Below, piece after piece: positions 44,172-52,683 of a stretch of DNA of 64,000 nucleotides. The stretch spans positions 37,403 through 101,402 of the forward strand of contig NZ_AUMW01000014.1 of NCBI RefSeq assembly GCF_000430885.1. Reading direction: 5' to 3'. The notes beneath the pieces were generated by a model. That model was given only the letters and a program-made list of their open reading frames with translations, did no database searches and was not told where the DNA came from. The stretch is from Desulfotruncus alcoholivorax DSM 16058 (GTDB lineage Bacteria; Bacillota; Desulfotomaculia; Desulfotomaculales; Desulfallaceae). Within the stretch, counting starts at the first letter, position 1. Each line of letters starts with the position of its first letter. Both the position numbers and the translations under genes were made by a program.

Positions 44172-46189
44172 AGTCAAATATGTTTTTGATAAATGCGCCT
44201 GCTGGCAGCGGTAAAACGCATTTTATCCAAGATAAAGTAAATAGCATAGTAGACAGAGATCCTTCTGCACGGATTTTATGTATTACATACACAGAGAGAG
44301 CTGCGAAAGAACTTCAAGCCAGAATACTGTCAGAAGAAGCGTTCATAAGTACAATTCACAGCTTCATGAATTTTTTTATATCGCCCTATTATGCCCACTC
44401 TGAAGCTATAGATTTGTACTACGAATTGTATAAAAACGATATAGAAAAAAGAATCCAAGAAAACGAAGCGCTAAATATAGATGATCCACAGAATAGGAAT
44501 AGCAAGTATTTGATTGCTAAAGGATTAGAGCCTTCGCTTGATGTGTCCATAAAGCTCATAAAAGAAAACACTAAGTCCATTTATTACAACGAAAAGAATT
44601 ATAATACACTCTATTATGGAGGGCTCTCTCACGATAATCTGTTGGAGTTTGCTTTCTCATTTTTAGATAAATACCCTGTTCTTCAATTTCGTCTTAGGGA
44701 GATGTTTCAATATATCTTTGTTGATGAAGTACAAGATACTGATGCGAAAATACTGCGCCTGTTCTACAATGCAGTAAAAGGTACATCCACGGAGCTATAC
44801 TATTTCGGCGACAAGATGCAGGAAATATACGAAAATTATGATGGTGGATTTGAAAATGAATATAGAAATTTTGACTCTTCTTTATCCAAAGAGTTTAAAT
44901 TTAACCATCGTTCATGTGGAGAAATCGTCGATGTCCTAAATAATTTGTACGGACGCAAAGATTCTGACAGACAAGAATCAAAGAAGGGATACAATGGTGT
45001 ATCACCAAAACTAATAATATGTCAAAATATAGAGGCGTATTATACTGAACATATGTCCGAGCTTGATGGGTTTCTTGTTCTTCGAATTGCAAATAGAGCA
45101 AGATTTGCTCGAAACAATCCGAATGAAACAATGGAAAATATTTTTAATGGAATTTCAAATATATATCCATATGGCAGTAAGGTAACACCTATAGATGTTA
45201 TGCTGCCTCCTGAAGGTGAAAATAGTCCTGACCCGCTTGTTGAGTTCTTTTATGCTTTTGGGCAGTTAAAGGCTGCTTTTGATGCGAAACATTATGCAGA
45301 AGTTATACAATTGTTTAGCAGCCAAATGTTTATTACACTAGATGGACGAAAAAAGAACGTATTTCATCCATCTATGAAAGTTTCCGAGCATGATGACAAA
45401 GCGAGGGTGCAAAAAGCCTTGAAGAAGGTTTTTGAAGAATATTCTAATGATTGCAAATATAGCTTAGAAAATTTTCTAATGTACCTTGTAGATCAAAATA
45501 TAATTACTGATGATTTCATAGAATACATTCATCATATTGAAGATGAAGAAGGAAAAGCTGTTTATGAGCAGTTGCTTGCTATTCAATTGAGTGAAATGAA
45601 GCGGTTAATTGATTATAAAGATAGTCAAAGCATTTCTACTCAGCATGGCGTTAAGGGCGAAGGATATCCAAAAGTCTGTTTTTGGAGCGAAGATTCAAAA
45701 AGTAATAGGCCGTATGTTTATATGTATGACTTTTTTAGAATATATACGCAATTAGAACATTTCGGCTTAGAATCGTTTCAAAATTTTTACTATGTATTTA
45801 AGTCCTGCATTACTGCATTAGAGCAGAACTTAGGGATAAAAGTTAGCAAAATGAAAAGTCCAAATATCACTGATGAAAACATCAGTCGGTTTGACCAATT
45901 AATTGATGAATTTAAGGGCAATAGCTATTTTAATTATATTTTTCATGAGAGCGTGTGTGACTATAAGGAGAAGCGAGAAAAAAATAAACTACCAACTTTA
46001 AAATCTATTCAAGCTATCTTTAAACCGGAAATAGTAAATCGTATTTTGGTAGCGTACAAACTGTTCTATGTCGGCTGTTCGAGAGCTAAAGACGAATTAA
46101 TTGTATTAGTCGATCAAGAAAGAATAAGTGCTTTTGATGGTGGCTTCAAAGCTAAAATGTCTGCTGTTGGTTTTAAAATTTTACCATGA
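44153..46189 (+). CDS. UvrD/Rep-like helicase (Gabija GajB-like)
   Basis: 678 residues; the start overlaps the OLD gene by 19 bases, so the two are translated together. Motif I NAPAGSGKTH (about 13-22), motif Ia CITYTERAAKEL, motif II FVDEVQDTD (about 190) and the C-terminal YVGCSRAKDEL (about 641) identify a superfamily 1A helicase. Motif III/IV elements (YYFGDKMQEIYENYDG) are present. GajB-type partners are thought to sense DNA ends and activate the nuclease. Like its partner it is AT-rich compared with the backbone. Confidence 0.75.
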   Translation: MAGAKIESNMFLINAPAGSGKTHFIQDKVNSIVDRDPSARILCITYTERAAKELQARILSEEAFISTIHSFMNFFISPYYAHSEAIDLYYELYKNDIEKRIQENEALNIDDPQNRNSKYLIAKGLEPSLDVSIKLIKENTKSIYYNEKNYNTLYYGGLSHDNLLEFAFSFLDKYPVLQFRLREMFQYIFVDEVQDTDAKILRLFYNAVKGTSTELYYFGDKMQEIYENYDGGFENEYRNFDSSLSKEFKFNHRSCGEIVDVLNNLYGRKDSDRQESKKGYNGVSPKLIICQNIEAYYTEHMSELDGFLVLRIANRARFARNNPNETMENIFNGISNIYPYGSKVTPIDVMLPPEGENSPDPLVEFFYAFGQLKAAFDAKHYAEVIQLFSSQMFITLDGRKKNVFHPSMKVSEHDDKARVQKALKKVFEEYSNDCKYSLENFLMYLVDQNIITDDFIEYIHHIEDEEGKAVYEQLLAIQLSEMKRLIDYKDSQSISTQHGVKGEGYPKVCFWSEDSKSNRPYVYMYDFFRIYTQLEHFGLESFQNFYYVFKSCITALEQNLGIKVSKMKSPNITDENISRFDQLIDEFKGNSYFNYIFHESVCDYKEKREKNKLPTLKSIQAIFKPEIVNRILVAYKLFYVGCSRAKDELIVLVDQERISAFDGGFKAKMSAVGFKILP

Positions 46190-46414
46190 ACTAGTTTTTG
46201 GTAACTTATATGCCGATTTCAGAAGGCAAATGGCTATGAAACATAAACAGAGAAAAGGCAAGTGGAACCAACTTATATTAAGGGGATAGTTGAGAATACA
46301 ACCTCGACCTATAGCATTATTTAGGCCATTGAATTCTGAACTTATCATTATGTTAGTTATTTGGATGAAATGAACTTCCCATATCCATAAAATTATTCTT
46401 TCAAAATTGTTCGT

Positions 46415-46437
46415 GCACTGAGAAGTCAGTGCTTTTT
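46415..46437 (+). terminator. Terminator at the right edge of the second cargo
   Basis: GCACTGA (46415-46421) pairs perfectly with TCAGTGC (46426-46432) over a GAAG loop, followed by five T. It is related to the hairpin at 41518. The stretch 46190-46414 shows no gene. Confidence 0.75.
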
Positions 46438-46452
46438 CTTTTACCCAAAATC

Positions 46453-46495
46453 AAAAAAAGAAGTATCGACATTATTGTAAGGACTTCTTTTTTCG
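46453..46495. terminator. Second, bidirectional terminator upstream of oriT
   Basis: AAAAGAAGT (46456-46464) and ACTTCTTTT (46483-46491) pair over an 18-base loop, with A- and T-runs on the outer sides. It would insulate the mobilisation genes from cargo transcription. Confidence 0.6.
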
Positions 46496-46534
46496 GCCGG
46501 TAATATTTGAAAAAAATCGTAACCATCACAACAA

Positions 46535-46624
46535 AAGACATCGGTCTTGTGATGCAGCGATGTCTTGTGTTGCAGCAAGCACTGAATAATGCCAGCATTA
46601 TTCGCTTGTCAGGGATAATCCCTG
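46535..46624. other. Probable origin of transfer (oriT)
   Basis: Directly upstream of mobC and relaxase lies a cluster of inverted repeats: AAGACATCG (46535-46543) with CGATGTCTT (46558-46566); AATAATGC-CA-GCATTATT (46585-46602); CAGGGAT-A-ATCCCTG (46610-46624). Two near-identical direct repeats (GTCTTGTGATGCAGC / GTCTTGTGTTGCAGC) cross the first pair. This density of repeats next to a MOBP relaxase operon is typical of oriT. The nick site itself was not identified. Confidence 0.65.
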
Positions 46625-46652
46625 AAACCCTTAACAGAACAGGAGGTTATAT

Positions 46653-46988
46653 ATGCTCAAAAGAAACATCAAAATAACGTTTCGATTGAACGCCAAAGAA
46701 CAGCAATCTCTTGTCAAACAGGTGAAGAAATCAGGGCTTTCACAGGAAGGCTATCTCCGTTCCCTCATCAACGGCTATGTGCCCAAGGAGCTGCCCCCTC
46801 CCGACTATTTTTCCATGACGCGGGAGCTGCACGCCATCGGCGGCAATCTGAACCAGATTGCGGCCAAGGCCAATGCCACCGGGCATATTGACAAGACGGT
46901 ATTTCAATATGAAGCCAACCGGCTCAGAAAAGCGGTACAGGATATTATAGAGGCGGTCACAGCGCCGGAAAGGAGAACTAATGGATAA
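46653..46988 (+). CDS. mobC: MobC-like relaxosome accessory protein
   Basis: 111 residues with CAGGAGG upstream. An N-terminal ribbon-helix-helix (ITFRLNAKEQQSLVKQVK, then SGLSQEGYLRSLI) and the MobC signature TRELHAIGGNLNQIAAKAN identify the family. MobC binds oriT and helps the relaxase open the strands. The end overlaps the next gene by eight bases. Confidence 0.88.
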   Translation: MLKRNIKITFRLNAKEQQSLVKQVKKSGLSQEGYLRSLINGYVPKELPPPDYFSMTRELHAIGGNLNQIAAKANATGHIDKTVFQYEANRLRKAVQDIIEAVTAPERRTNG

Positions 46989-47325
46989 GAAAACACTACT
47001 AATAAACCGTATCCACCGGAACTTTGCGGACTACAAGGCAAAGCTGCTCAAAGTGGACGGCCAGGGCATCTTTGAAAAAGCGGAAGAAATCGCCGCCTAT
47101 ACGCAGGTTCACCGAAATATGACAGAAAATCGCAGCTATGAACCGGAGGAACTGGATTACCTCCTGCTGTTTCAAGACCCCCTGGAGGTTGTGACCGACC
47201 AATATCAGGAAGAATTTCGGTATGCGGAAAATATGCTTGAGCTTATCGTGGCGAGAATCTGTGATAAGCAAGATGGCCTTGGAGATTACCCCTTGATGAA
47301 AAAATACGGGGAGCCGGAGCGATGA
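46981..47325 (+). CDS. ICE protein of unknown function between mobC and relaxase
   Basis: 114 residues, helical and charged (RIHRNFADYKAKLLKVDGQ, YQEEFRYAENMLELIVARI). It has no membrane segment. No family was recognised with confidence. Its overlap with mobC and the three-base gap to the relaxase gene show that it belongs to the mobilisation operon. It ends GEPER. Confidence 0.55.
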   Translation: MDKKTLLINRIHRNFADYKAKLLKVDGQGIFEKAEEIAAYTQVHRNMTENRSYEPEELDYLLLFQDPLEVVTDQYQEEFRYAENMLELIVARICDKQDGLGDYPLMKKYGEPER

Positions 47326-47328
47326 CCG

Positions 47329-48723
47329 ATGGCAACCACAGCGATCTGGGACGTGACGGACCGGCTTGACCGGGTAATCGACTACGCCGCCGACCCCGAA
47401 AAAACCGAAAACCCCGATTTTACCACTCCCAACTTTCAGGGCTTACGCAAGGTGCTGGAATACACCCAGGAGGACGGCAAGACCGAGCAGCAATTTTACG
47501 TCACCGGCATCAACTGCGACCCGGCCACCGCCTACCAGCAGATGGGCCGCACAAAACGGCAATATCAGAAGCAGGACGGCATCCTGGCCTTTCATGGCTA
47601 CCAAGCCTTCGCGCCGGGGGAGGCCACCCCGGAAACCGCCCACGCCATCGGCGTGAAGCTGGCAAAAGAGCTTTGGGGCGACCGCTTTGAGGTGGTGGTT
47701 TCCACCCACCTTGACAAGCAGCATCTTCATAACCATTTCGTCCTGAATTCCGTATCTTTTAAGGACGGAAAACGGTATTACGACAACAACGCCACCTACG
47801 CCCTCATGCGGCAGGCATCCGACCGGCTATGCCGGGAACATGCTCTTTCCGTCATTGAAAACCCACAGCGCGGCAAGGCCAAGCACTATGCCGAATGGAA
47901 GGCCGAGCAGGAAGGCAAACCCACCTGGCGGGGCCTGATCCGGGAGGACGTGGACCAAGCCATTGCCGCAGCCATGACCTTCACGCAATTTATCGCCGCC
48001 CTGCGCAAACAGGGCTATGAAATCAAAACCGGCGTGAAACACATGGCGGTGCGTCCTTTAGGCAAGGAGCGGTTTGTCCGCCTGAAAACCCTGGGCGACG
48101 ATTACACCGAGGAAGCCATCAAGCAACGCATCCTGCAAAACCGCGCACCTAAGCGTCCTCCTCCCCCCTTGCCGGAGCCGAGGCGAAAACGCTGCACCTT
48201 CAAAGGTTCCCTCAGGACAGCAAAAAAGCTCACCGGCCTGCAAGCGTTATACTTCCACTACCTCTATAAAATGGGCATCCTGCCCAAGCCCCGCGCGTCC
48301 AGCAAAAGGACGCATTTTTTATTGCGTGAGGACCTCCGCTATTTGAATGAACTCACCGCGCAGACCAAGCTGCTTTGCAAAAACCATATTTCCAGCAAAG
48401 AGCAGCTTGCCGCATATCAGTTGGGGTTGGAGCAGGAAATGAGCGCCCTGTCCGCCGAACGCAAGTCCCTTTACAACCGCATACGCCGGTGCGGGGACGA
48501 GGAGCAGGTGACGGCCTGCAGGGAGCAAATCGCCGGGCTGACCAGGCAAATCAGTCAGCTTCGCAAGGAGGTGAAGCTCTGCACGGGCATCCTGTCCCGT
48601 TCCGGGGAAATGCAGGAAAAGCTGTCCCGGATCAAGCAGGAAGAAATTCAGCAGCGAAAGGAGGCAAAAGCCTATGAACAGCGAAGCCGCCGCCGCGGAT
48701 CAAGTCGTCAACATGAGTCTTAA
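47329..48723 (+). CDS. MOBP-type relaxase (MobA/VirD2 family)
   Basis: 464 residues. The HUH endonuclease signature THLDKQHLHNHFVLN (about 125-139) is clear, preceded by the helix TAHAIGVKLAKELWG. The catalytic tyrosine is expected in the N-terminal part; tyrosines near residues 19 and 44 are candidates. It would nick oriT, stay bound to the 5' end and lead the strand into the secretion channel. The C-terminal half is basic and coiled-coil rich (from about residue 330). The end overlaps the next gene by about 50 bases. Confidence 0.9.
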   Translation: MATTAIWDVTDRLDRVIDYAADPEKTENPDFTTPNFQGLRKVLEYTQEDGKTEQQFYVTGINCDPATAYQQMGRTKRQYQKQDGILAFHGYQAFAPGEATPETAHAIGVKLAKELWGDRFEVVVSTHLDKQHLHNHFVLNSVSFKDGKRYYDNNATYALMRQASDRLCREHALSVIENPQRGKAKHYAEWKAEQEGKPTWRGLIREDVDQAIAAAMTFTQFIAALRKQGYEIKTGVKHMAVRPLGKERFVRLKTLGDDYTEEAIKQRILQNRAPKRPPPPLPEPRRKRCTFKGSLRTAKKLTGLQALYFHYLYKMGILPKPRASSKRTHFLLREDLRYLNELTAQTKLLCKNHISSKEQLAAYQLGLEQEMSALSAERKSLYNRIRRCGDEEQVTACREQIAGLTRQISQLRKEVKLCTGILSRSGEMQEKLSRIKQEEIQQRKEAKAYEQRSRRRGSSRQHES

Positions 48724-49486
48724 GGGGATCGAGGTAATAGCCAAAATCTCCGGCGAAGGAGCCAAAAACCTGGCCGTCTATCTCTACGCCGTCTTGAAAG
48801 ACCAAAAGAAAACCAAGGGCAAAATCCGGCTGGAAGGGCTGTTGCGCAGCGGCAAGGAACTGAAAGTCTTTGCGGTCAGGAACGAGGACTTGCAGAAATT
48901 CACCCAGGAGGCCAAACGCTACGGCGTCCTCTATTGCGCCCTCCGTGACAAAAAGGACACGGACGGCATGTGCGACATCATGGTGCGGGCCGAGGACGCT
49001 TCCAAAATCAACCGCATCGTGGAACGCTTCAAGCTGGCCACCGTGGACACCGCCAGCATCAAGAGCGAAATCCAAAAATCCAGGGCCGCCAGGCAGGAGG
49101 AAAAAGCGCCCGCCGAAAAGGAAACCCCCGCTGAAAAAAGCGCGGACGATTTTCTGGACGAGCTGATGGCCAAGCCCGACCAGCCGGAGCCGGACAAGGA
49201 GCGGATCGACAACCCAAACCCCACGACGGACCCTACGGCGGCGAAGGCGGAGAAATCCCCTCCGTCCGAGCCTACTTACGAGCGCAGCGGGAAAGCCGCC
49301 GAGGGTACGAGTGAGCCGGAGCGAAAATCCGTCCGCCAGGAACTGAAGGAAATCCGGGAAACCCACAGGGAGCAGGCGGAACCCAAGCGCGAGGCGGCCA
49401 AAGAACAGGCCAAATCCGTCAAGCCGCCTGCCAAATCAGGCCAACAGAAATCCAAAGCCAAAAAATCAAAACCGAAAGAGAGGTAA
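48674..49486 (+). CDS. PcfB-like (DUF3801) relaxosome protein
   Basis: 270 residues. The first 140 residues (MSLKGIEVIAKISGEGAKNL, then KFTQEAKRYGVLYCALRD) match PcfB/DUF3801, an accessory relaxosome protein that helps dock DNA to the VirD4 coupling protein. A disordered, charged tail of about 120 residues follows and ends KSKPKER. The start lies inside the relaxase gene, so the two are coupled. Confidence 0.8.
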   Translation: MNSEAAAADQVVNMSLKGIEVIAKISGEGAKNLAVYLYAVLKDQKKTKGKIRLEGLLRSGKELKVFAVRNEDLQKFTQEAKRYGVLYCALRDKKDTDGMCDIMVRAEDASKINRIVERFKLATVDTASIKSEIQKSRAARQEEKAPAEKETPAEKSADDFLDELMAKPDQPEPDKERIDNPNPTTDPTAAKAEKSPPSEPTYERSGKAAEGTSEPERKSVRQELKEIRETHREQAEPKREAAKEQAKSVKPPAKSGQQKSKAKKSKPKER

Positions 49487-49492
49487 AGTGAG

Positions 49493-50395
49493 ATGAGCAA
49501 TTTTGACGATCTTTTCCGGCAGGAACAAAGCCCATCCACGGCCAAAAGCGACCAGCCTTTTGACAAGGAGGCCTGGGCGCAGAAAAAGTAGGAGCAGCGG
49601 GAAACGGTGTACGCCCTGATCGACGAAACGGCGACAACCGTGGCACAGGACGGTGATGTTTTCCAAAAGTATCTGGACGTGTAGAGCCGCTTTGACCGCT
49701 ACAGTGTTTCCAACGCCCTGCTTATCCTTGCGCAGCGGCCCAATGCCACAGTCATTAAAGATTTTGATACCTGGAAGGACCAGGGCGCGTACATCCGCAA
49801 AAAAGAAACCGGCTTTTACATCATCGAGCCGGGGGAGGAATATCAACGGGAGGACGGTTCCACCGGCATCAGCTACAACCCCAAAAAGATGTTTGACATT
49901 TCTCAAACCGGGAACAGCCGCAAACGGGAAACCCCCGCCTATCCCGACGAGCGCACCCGCATCAAGGCGCTGCTGGCTCACGCCCCCGTGCCCGTCCGTA
50001 TCAGCGATGCGCTGCCAAGCGGCGTGAACGCCCTGTACCAGCCGGACACGCGAGAAATCCAAATCCGGCGCGGCCTGGACGCCAATCATATTTTCCGCGC
50101 TCTCGCTCAAGAGCTGGCCCAGGTGGAAATGGACAAAGGCGACGGGAGCTACAACCGTTCCGAGTATGGCTTCCATGCCTATTGTGTTTCATATATGCTC
50201 TGCAAGCAGTACGGCGTGGAAACGAACGGTTTTTATCACTTCGAGGGCGTTCCCCAAAGGCTGGAGACTTTGGAGCCGCAGGAAATCCGCGCCGAGCTTG
50301 CCGTCATCAAGGAAGCGGCGGGCGAAATCTCCGGACGGATGAACCGGATGCTTAACCAGCAGCGGCAGCAGAAACGGCAGGAGCCGGAACGTTAG
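49493..50395 (+). pseudogene. LtrC/ArdC-like protein with two in-frame amber codons
   Basis: The frame has 300 codons from ATG 49493 to TAG 50393-50395, but contains TAG at 49589-49591 (codon 33, after WAQKK) and at 49682-49684 (codon 64, between YLDV and SRFDRYSV). The rest is intact: an ArdC-like single-strand DNA-binding region (RFDRYSVSNALLILAQRP) and a C-terminal metallopeptidase-like region. In the latter the expected HExxH is ALAQELAQVE, so both histidines are missing. Translation could restart in the middle, but a full-length product needs read-through of two ambers. The end is KRQEPER. Confidence 0.65.
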
Positions 50396-50407
50396 GAGGG
50401 ATGGTCT

Positions 50408-50599
50408 GTGAAGGAAGAAGAACGGGTGCTGACCCTGGACGATTACGAATACGGCGTGGTGGTGAACGCCTTGAACGAACTGCGAAACGACCTGATTCAA
50501 GAACAACGGCCCACCGACGCCGTGGATGAACTGCTTTTGAAAACCATTGACGCCCCGACCAAAAAGCAGAAGCGCAGGGACCACGATGAAGCGCGCTGA
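50408..50599 (+). CDS. Small ICE protein upstream of virD4
   Basis: 63 residues, starting GTG/ATG at 50408 with GGAGGG a few bases before. LTLDDYEYGVVVNALNELRN is helical and acidic, and the tail is strongly basic (KKQKRRDHDEAR). Its last 14 bases overlap the start of virD4, so translation is probably coupled. No family recognised. Confidence 0.55.
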   Translation: MKEEERVLTLDDYEYGVVVNALNELRNDLIQEQRPTDAVDELLLKTIDAPTKKQKRRDHDEAR

Positions 50600-52349
50600 A
50601 ACCGCCAAGAGTAATCTCATCCTCTTGGCGGTTTTTTTAATTCCGGTGGTGTGGGCGGCGTTGCTCACCGCCCCCTCCCTTTCCGGCGGGCTGCCCGAAA
50701 TCCTGGAAAACCTCACGGCGGCGCTGAACGATCCGTTTCATATCCAATGGGTGGATAATTCGCCCAAGTGCGTTTTGCTCTTTCTCGCCGCCTACGGTAT
50801 GGGGATCGGGATTTACCTGTCCACCAAGCGCAATTACCGCCATAGGGAGGAGCACGGCAGCGCCCGCTGGGGCGGCGCGGCGGCTGTCGATAAGAAATAC
50901 CGGGACAAGAATCCGCAGAAGAACAAAATCCTGACACAGAATGTCCGCATCGGGCTGGACGGCCGGAAGCACCGGCGCAACCTGAATGTCCTGGTGGTGG
51001 GCGGCTCCGGCTCCGGCAAGACCAGGTTTTACGCGAAACCCAATGTCATGCAGGCCAACACCTCTTTTGTGATTCTCGATCCCAAAGGGGAAATTTTGCG
51101 GGATACCGGAAACCTGCTCAAAGCCAAGGGCTATCACATCAAGGTGCTTGATCTTATCAACATGCACCTCTCCCACTGCTACAACCCCTTTACTTATTTG
51201 CAGGACGACAAGGATGTCTTAAAGCTGGTCACCAACCTGATCCGCAACACCACCCCCAAGGGCAGCAATACCAACGACCCCTTTTGGGAACGCTTCGAAA
51301 CCGCGCTCTTAGAGGCACTCATCCTCTACCTGCTCTACGAAGCGCCGGAGGATGAGCGAAACTTCCCGATGGTCATGGAGATGATCGCCGCCGCCGAGGT
51401 GCGGGAAGAGGATGAAACCTACCAAAGCCCCCTGGACGAGCTGTTTGAGCGGCTGGCCATGCGGGAACCGGAGCATCTGGCGGTCAAGCAGTACAACATC
51501 TTCAAGCTGGCGGCGGGAAAGACGGCCAAAAGCATTCTCATCAGCCTGGGCGTCCGGCTGGAAAAGTTCAACCTGTCCACCATCGCGGGCATCACCACGG
51601 TGGATGAAATGGAACTGCCCGCCATCGGGGAGAAAAAGACGGCGCTCTTTGCCGTCATCCCCGACAACGACAGCAGCTTCAATTTCATCGTGGGGATGCT
51701 CTACACCCAGCTTTTTCAGCAGCTTTACTACCTGGCCGACCATGTTTACGGCGGCAGGCTGCCCCTCCACGTCCATATCGTGATGGACGAATTCAGCAAC
51801 GTCGCCCTGCCGGATGAATTCGACAAGCTCCTTTCCACCATGCGCAGCCGGGAGGTCAGCGTCTCCATCATCCTGCAAAACCTGGCCCAGCTAAAGGCCC
51901 TGTTCAAAGATTCTTGGGAGTCCATTGTCGGCAACTGCGACGAGTTTTTGTATTTAGGCGGCAACGAGCAAAGCACCCACAAGTATGTATCCGAGCTTTT
52001 AGGCAAGGAAACCATCGACTTAAACACCTACGGAAAAAGCGCAGGCAGGAACGGCAGTTACTCGACCAATTTTCAGTTGTCAGGCCGGGAGCTTTTGACC
52101 CCCGACGAGGTGCGGATGCTGGACAACCGCTACGCCCTGCTGTTCATCCGGGGCGAACACGCCGTCATGGACGACAAGTACGATATTCTCAAGCATCCGA
52201 ATTTGAAGCTGACGGTTGACGGCGGCGGCCAACCCTTCCGGCACGGCACCACGGAACACGCCCTGGACTGGAAAGCCGTGGTCTTAAAAGAAGGAGGCGA
52301 TTACGAGCTGCTTTCCGAGGAAGAACTCGAAAGCCTATCCCCATCATAA
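50586..52349 (+). CDS. virD4: VirD4/TraG-type conjugative coupling protein
   Basis: 587 residues from ATG 50586. Two N-terminal membrane helices (about 10-30 and 60-80) are followed by a cytoplasmic ATPase with Walker A VGGSGSGKT (about 138-146) and Walker B HIVMDEFSN (about 397-405), and the conserved ARWGGAAAVDKKYR and LDPKGEIL segments. It couples the relaxase-DNA complex to the secretion channel. The first codons form a perfect intrinsic-terminator hairpin (50600-50638), so its expression may depend on translation of the upstream small gene. Confidence 0.9.
   Translation: MKRAETAKSNLILLAVFLIPVVWAALLTAPSLSGGLPEILENLTAALNDPFHIQWVDNSPKCVLLFLAAYGMGIGIYLSTKRNYRHREEHGSARWGGAAAVDKKYRDKNPQKNKILTQNVRIGLDGRKHRRNLNVLVVGGSGSGKTRFYAKPNVMQANTSFVILDPKGEILRDTGNLLKAKGYHIKVLDLINMHLSHCYNPFTYLQDDKDVLKLVTNLIRNTTPKGSNTNDPFWERFETALLEALILYLLYEAPEDERNFPMVMEMIAAAEVREEDETYQSPLDELFERLAMREPEHLAVKQYNIFKLAAGKTAKSILISLGVRLEKFNLSTIAGITTVDEMELPAIGEKKTALFAVIPDNDSSFNFIVGMLYTQLFQQLYYLADHVYGGRLPLHVHIVMDEFSNVALPDEFDKLLSTMRSREVSVSIILQNLAQLKALFKDSWESIVGNCDEFLYLGGNEQSTHKYVSELLGKETIDLNTYGKSAGRNGSYSTNFQLSGRELLTPDEVRMLDNRYALLFIRGEHAVMDDKYDILKHPNLKLTVDGGGQPFRHGTTEHALDWKAVVLKEGGDYELLSEEELESLSPS
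50600..50638 (+). promoter_or_regulatory. Terminator-like hairpin inside the first codons of virD4
   Basis: AACCGCCAAGAG (50600-50611) and CTCTTGGCGGTT (50622-50633) form a perfect 12-bp stem with a 10-base loop, followed directly by a run of seven T that ends at 50638. It lies in codons 5-18 of virD4, overlapping the last codon of the upstream gene. It has every feature of an intrinsic terminator. Confidence 0.8.
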
Positions 52350-52369
52350 AAACAGGAGGAATGATACGT

Positions 52370-52678
52370 ATGAATATGTCTGGAAAAACCAAAAGGTTTT
52401 TTGCCGTTTGCTGCGCGCTGGCGCTGATGCTGGCCCTTTTCGCCGTCCCCGCATACGCGGCCAACGACCCCCTTCAGGTGGTCAACAACCTGTCCGAATT
52501 TATCTTCGGGCTGATCCGCGCCATCGGGATGATCCTGCTGGGCTTCGGCATCGTGCAGATCGGCCTGTCGCTGAAAAGCCACGACCCAAGCCAGCGGGCC
52601 AACGGCTTTCTGACCCTGGCGGGCGGCGTCATCATCACCTTTGCCAAGGAAATCCTTAATCTCATCACAGGAGGTTGA
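52370..52678 (+). CDS. Maff2-family small membrane protein (pilin/channel candidate)
   Basis: 102 residues from ATG 52370. A signal-peptide-like helix (about 10-30, cut after AYA) and two further hydrophobic helices (FIFGLIRAIGMILLGFGIV; FLTLAGGVIITFAKEIL) match Maff2/TrbC-like proteins of Gram-positive conjugation modules, which hold the place of VirB2. The gene lies between virD4 and the TrbL-like gene, as expected. Confidence 0.75.
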   Translation: MNMSGKTKRFFAVCCALALMLALFAVPAYAANDPLQVVNNLSEFIFGLIRAIGMILLGFGIVQIGLSLKSHDPSQRANGFLTLAGGVIITFAKEILNLITGG

Positions 52679-52683
52679 TCGTT

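Noticed and set aside
49493..50395. General recoding of TAG as an amino acid in this organism
   Set aside because: Several intact genes here (for example at 21395, 22317, 28294 and 39696) end in TAG, so wholesale recoding is unlikely; only local suppression remains possible.
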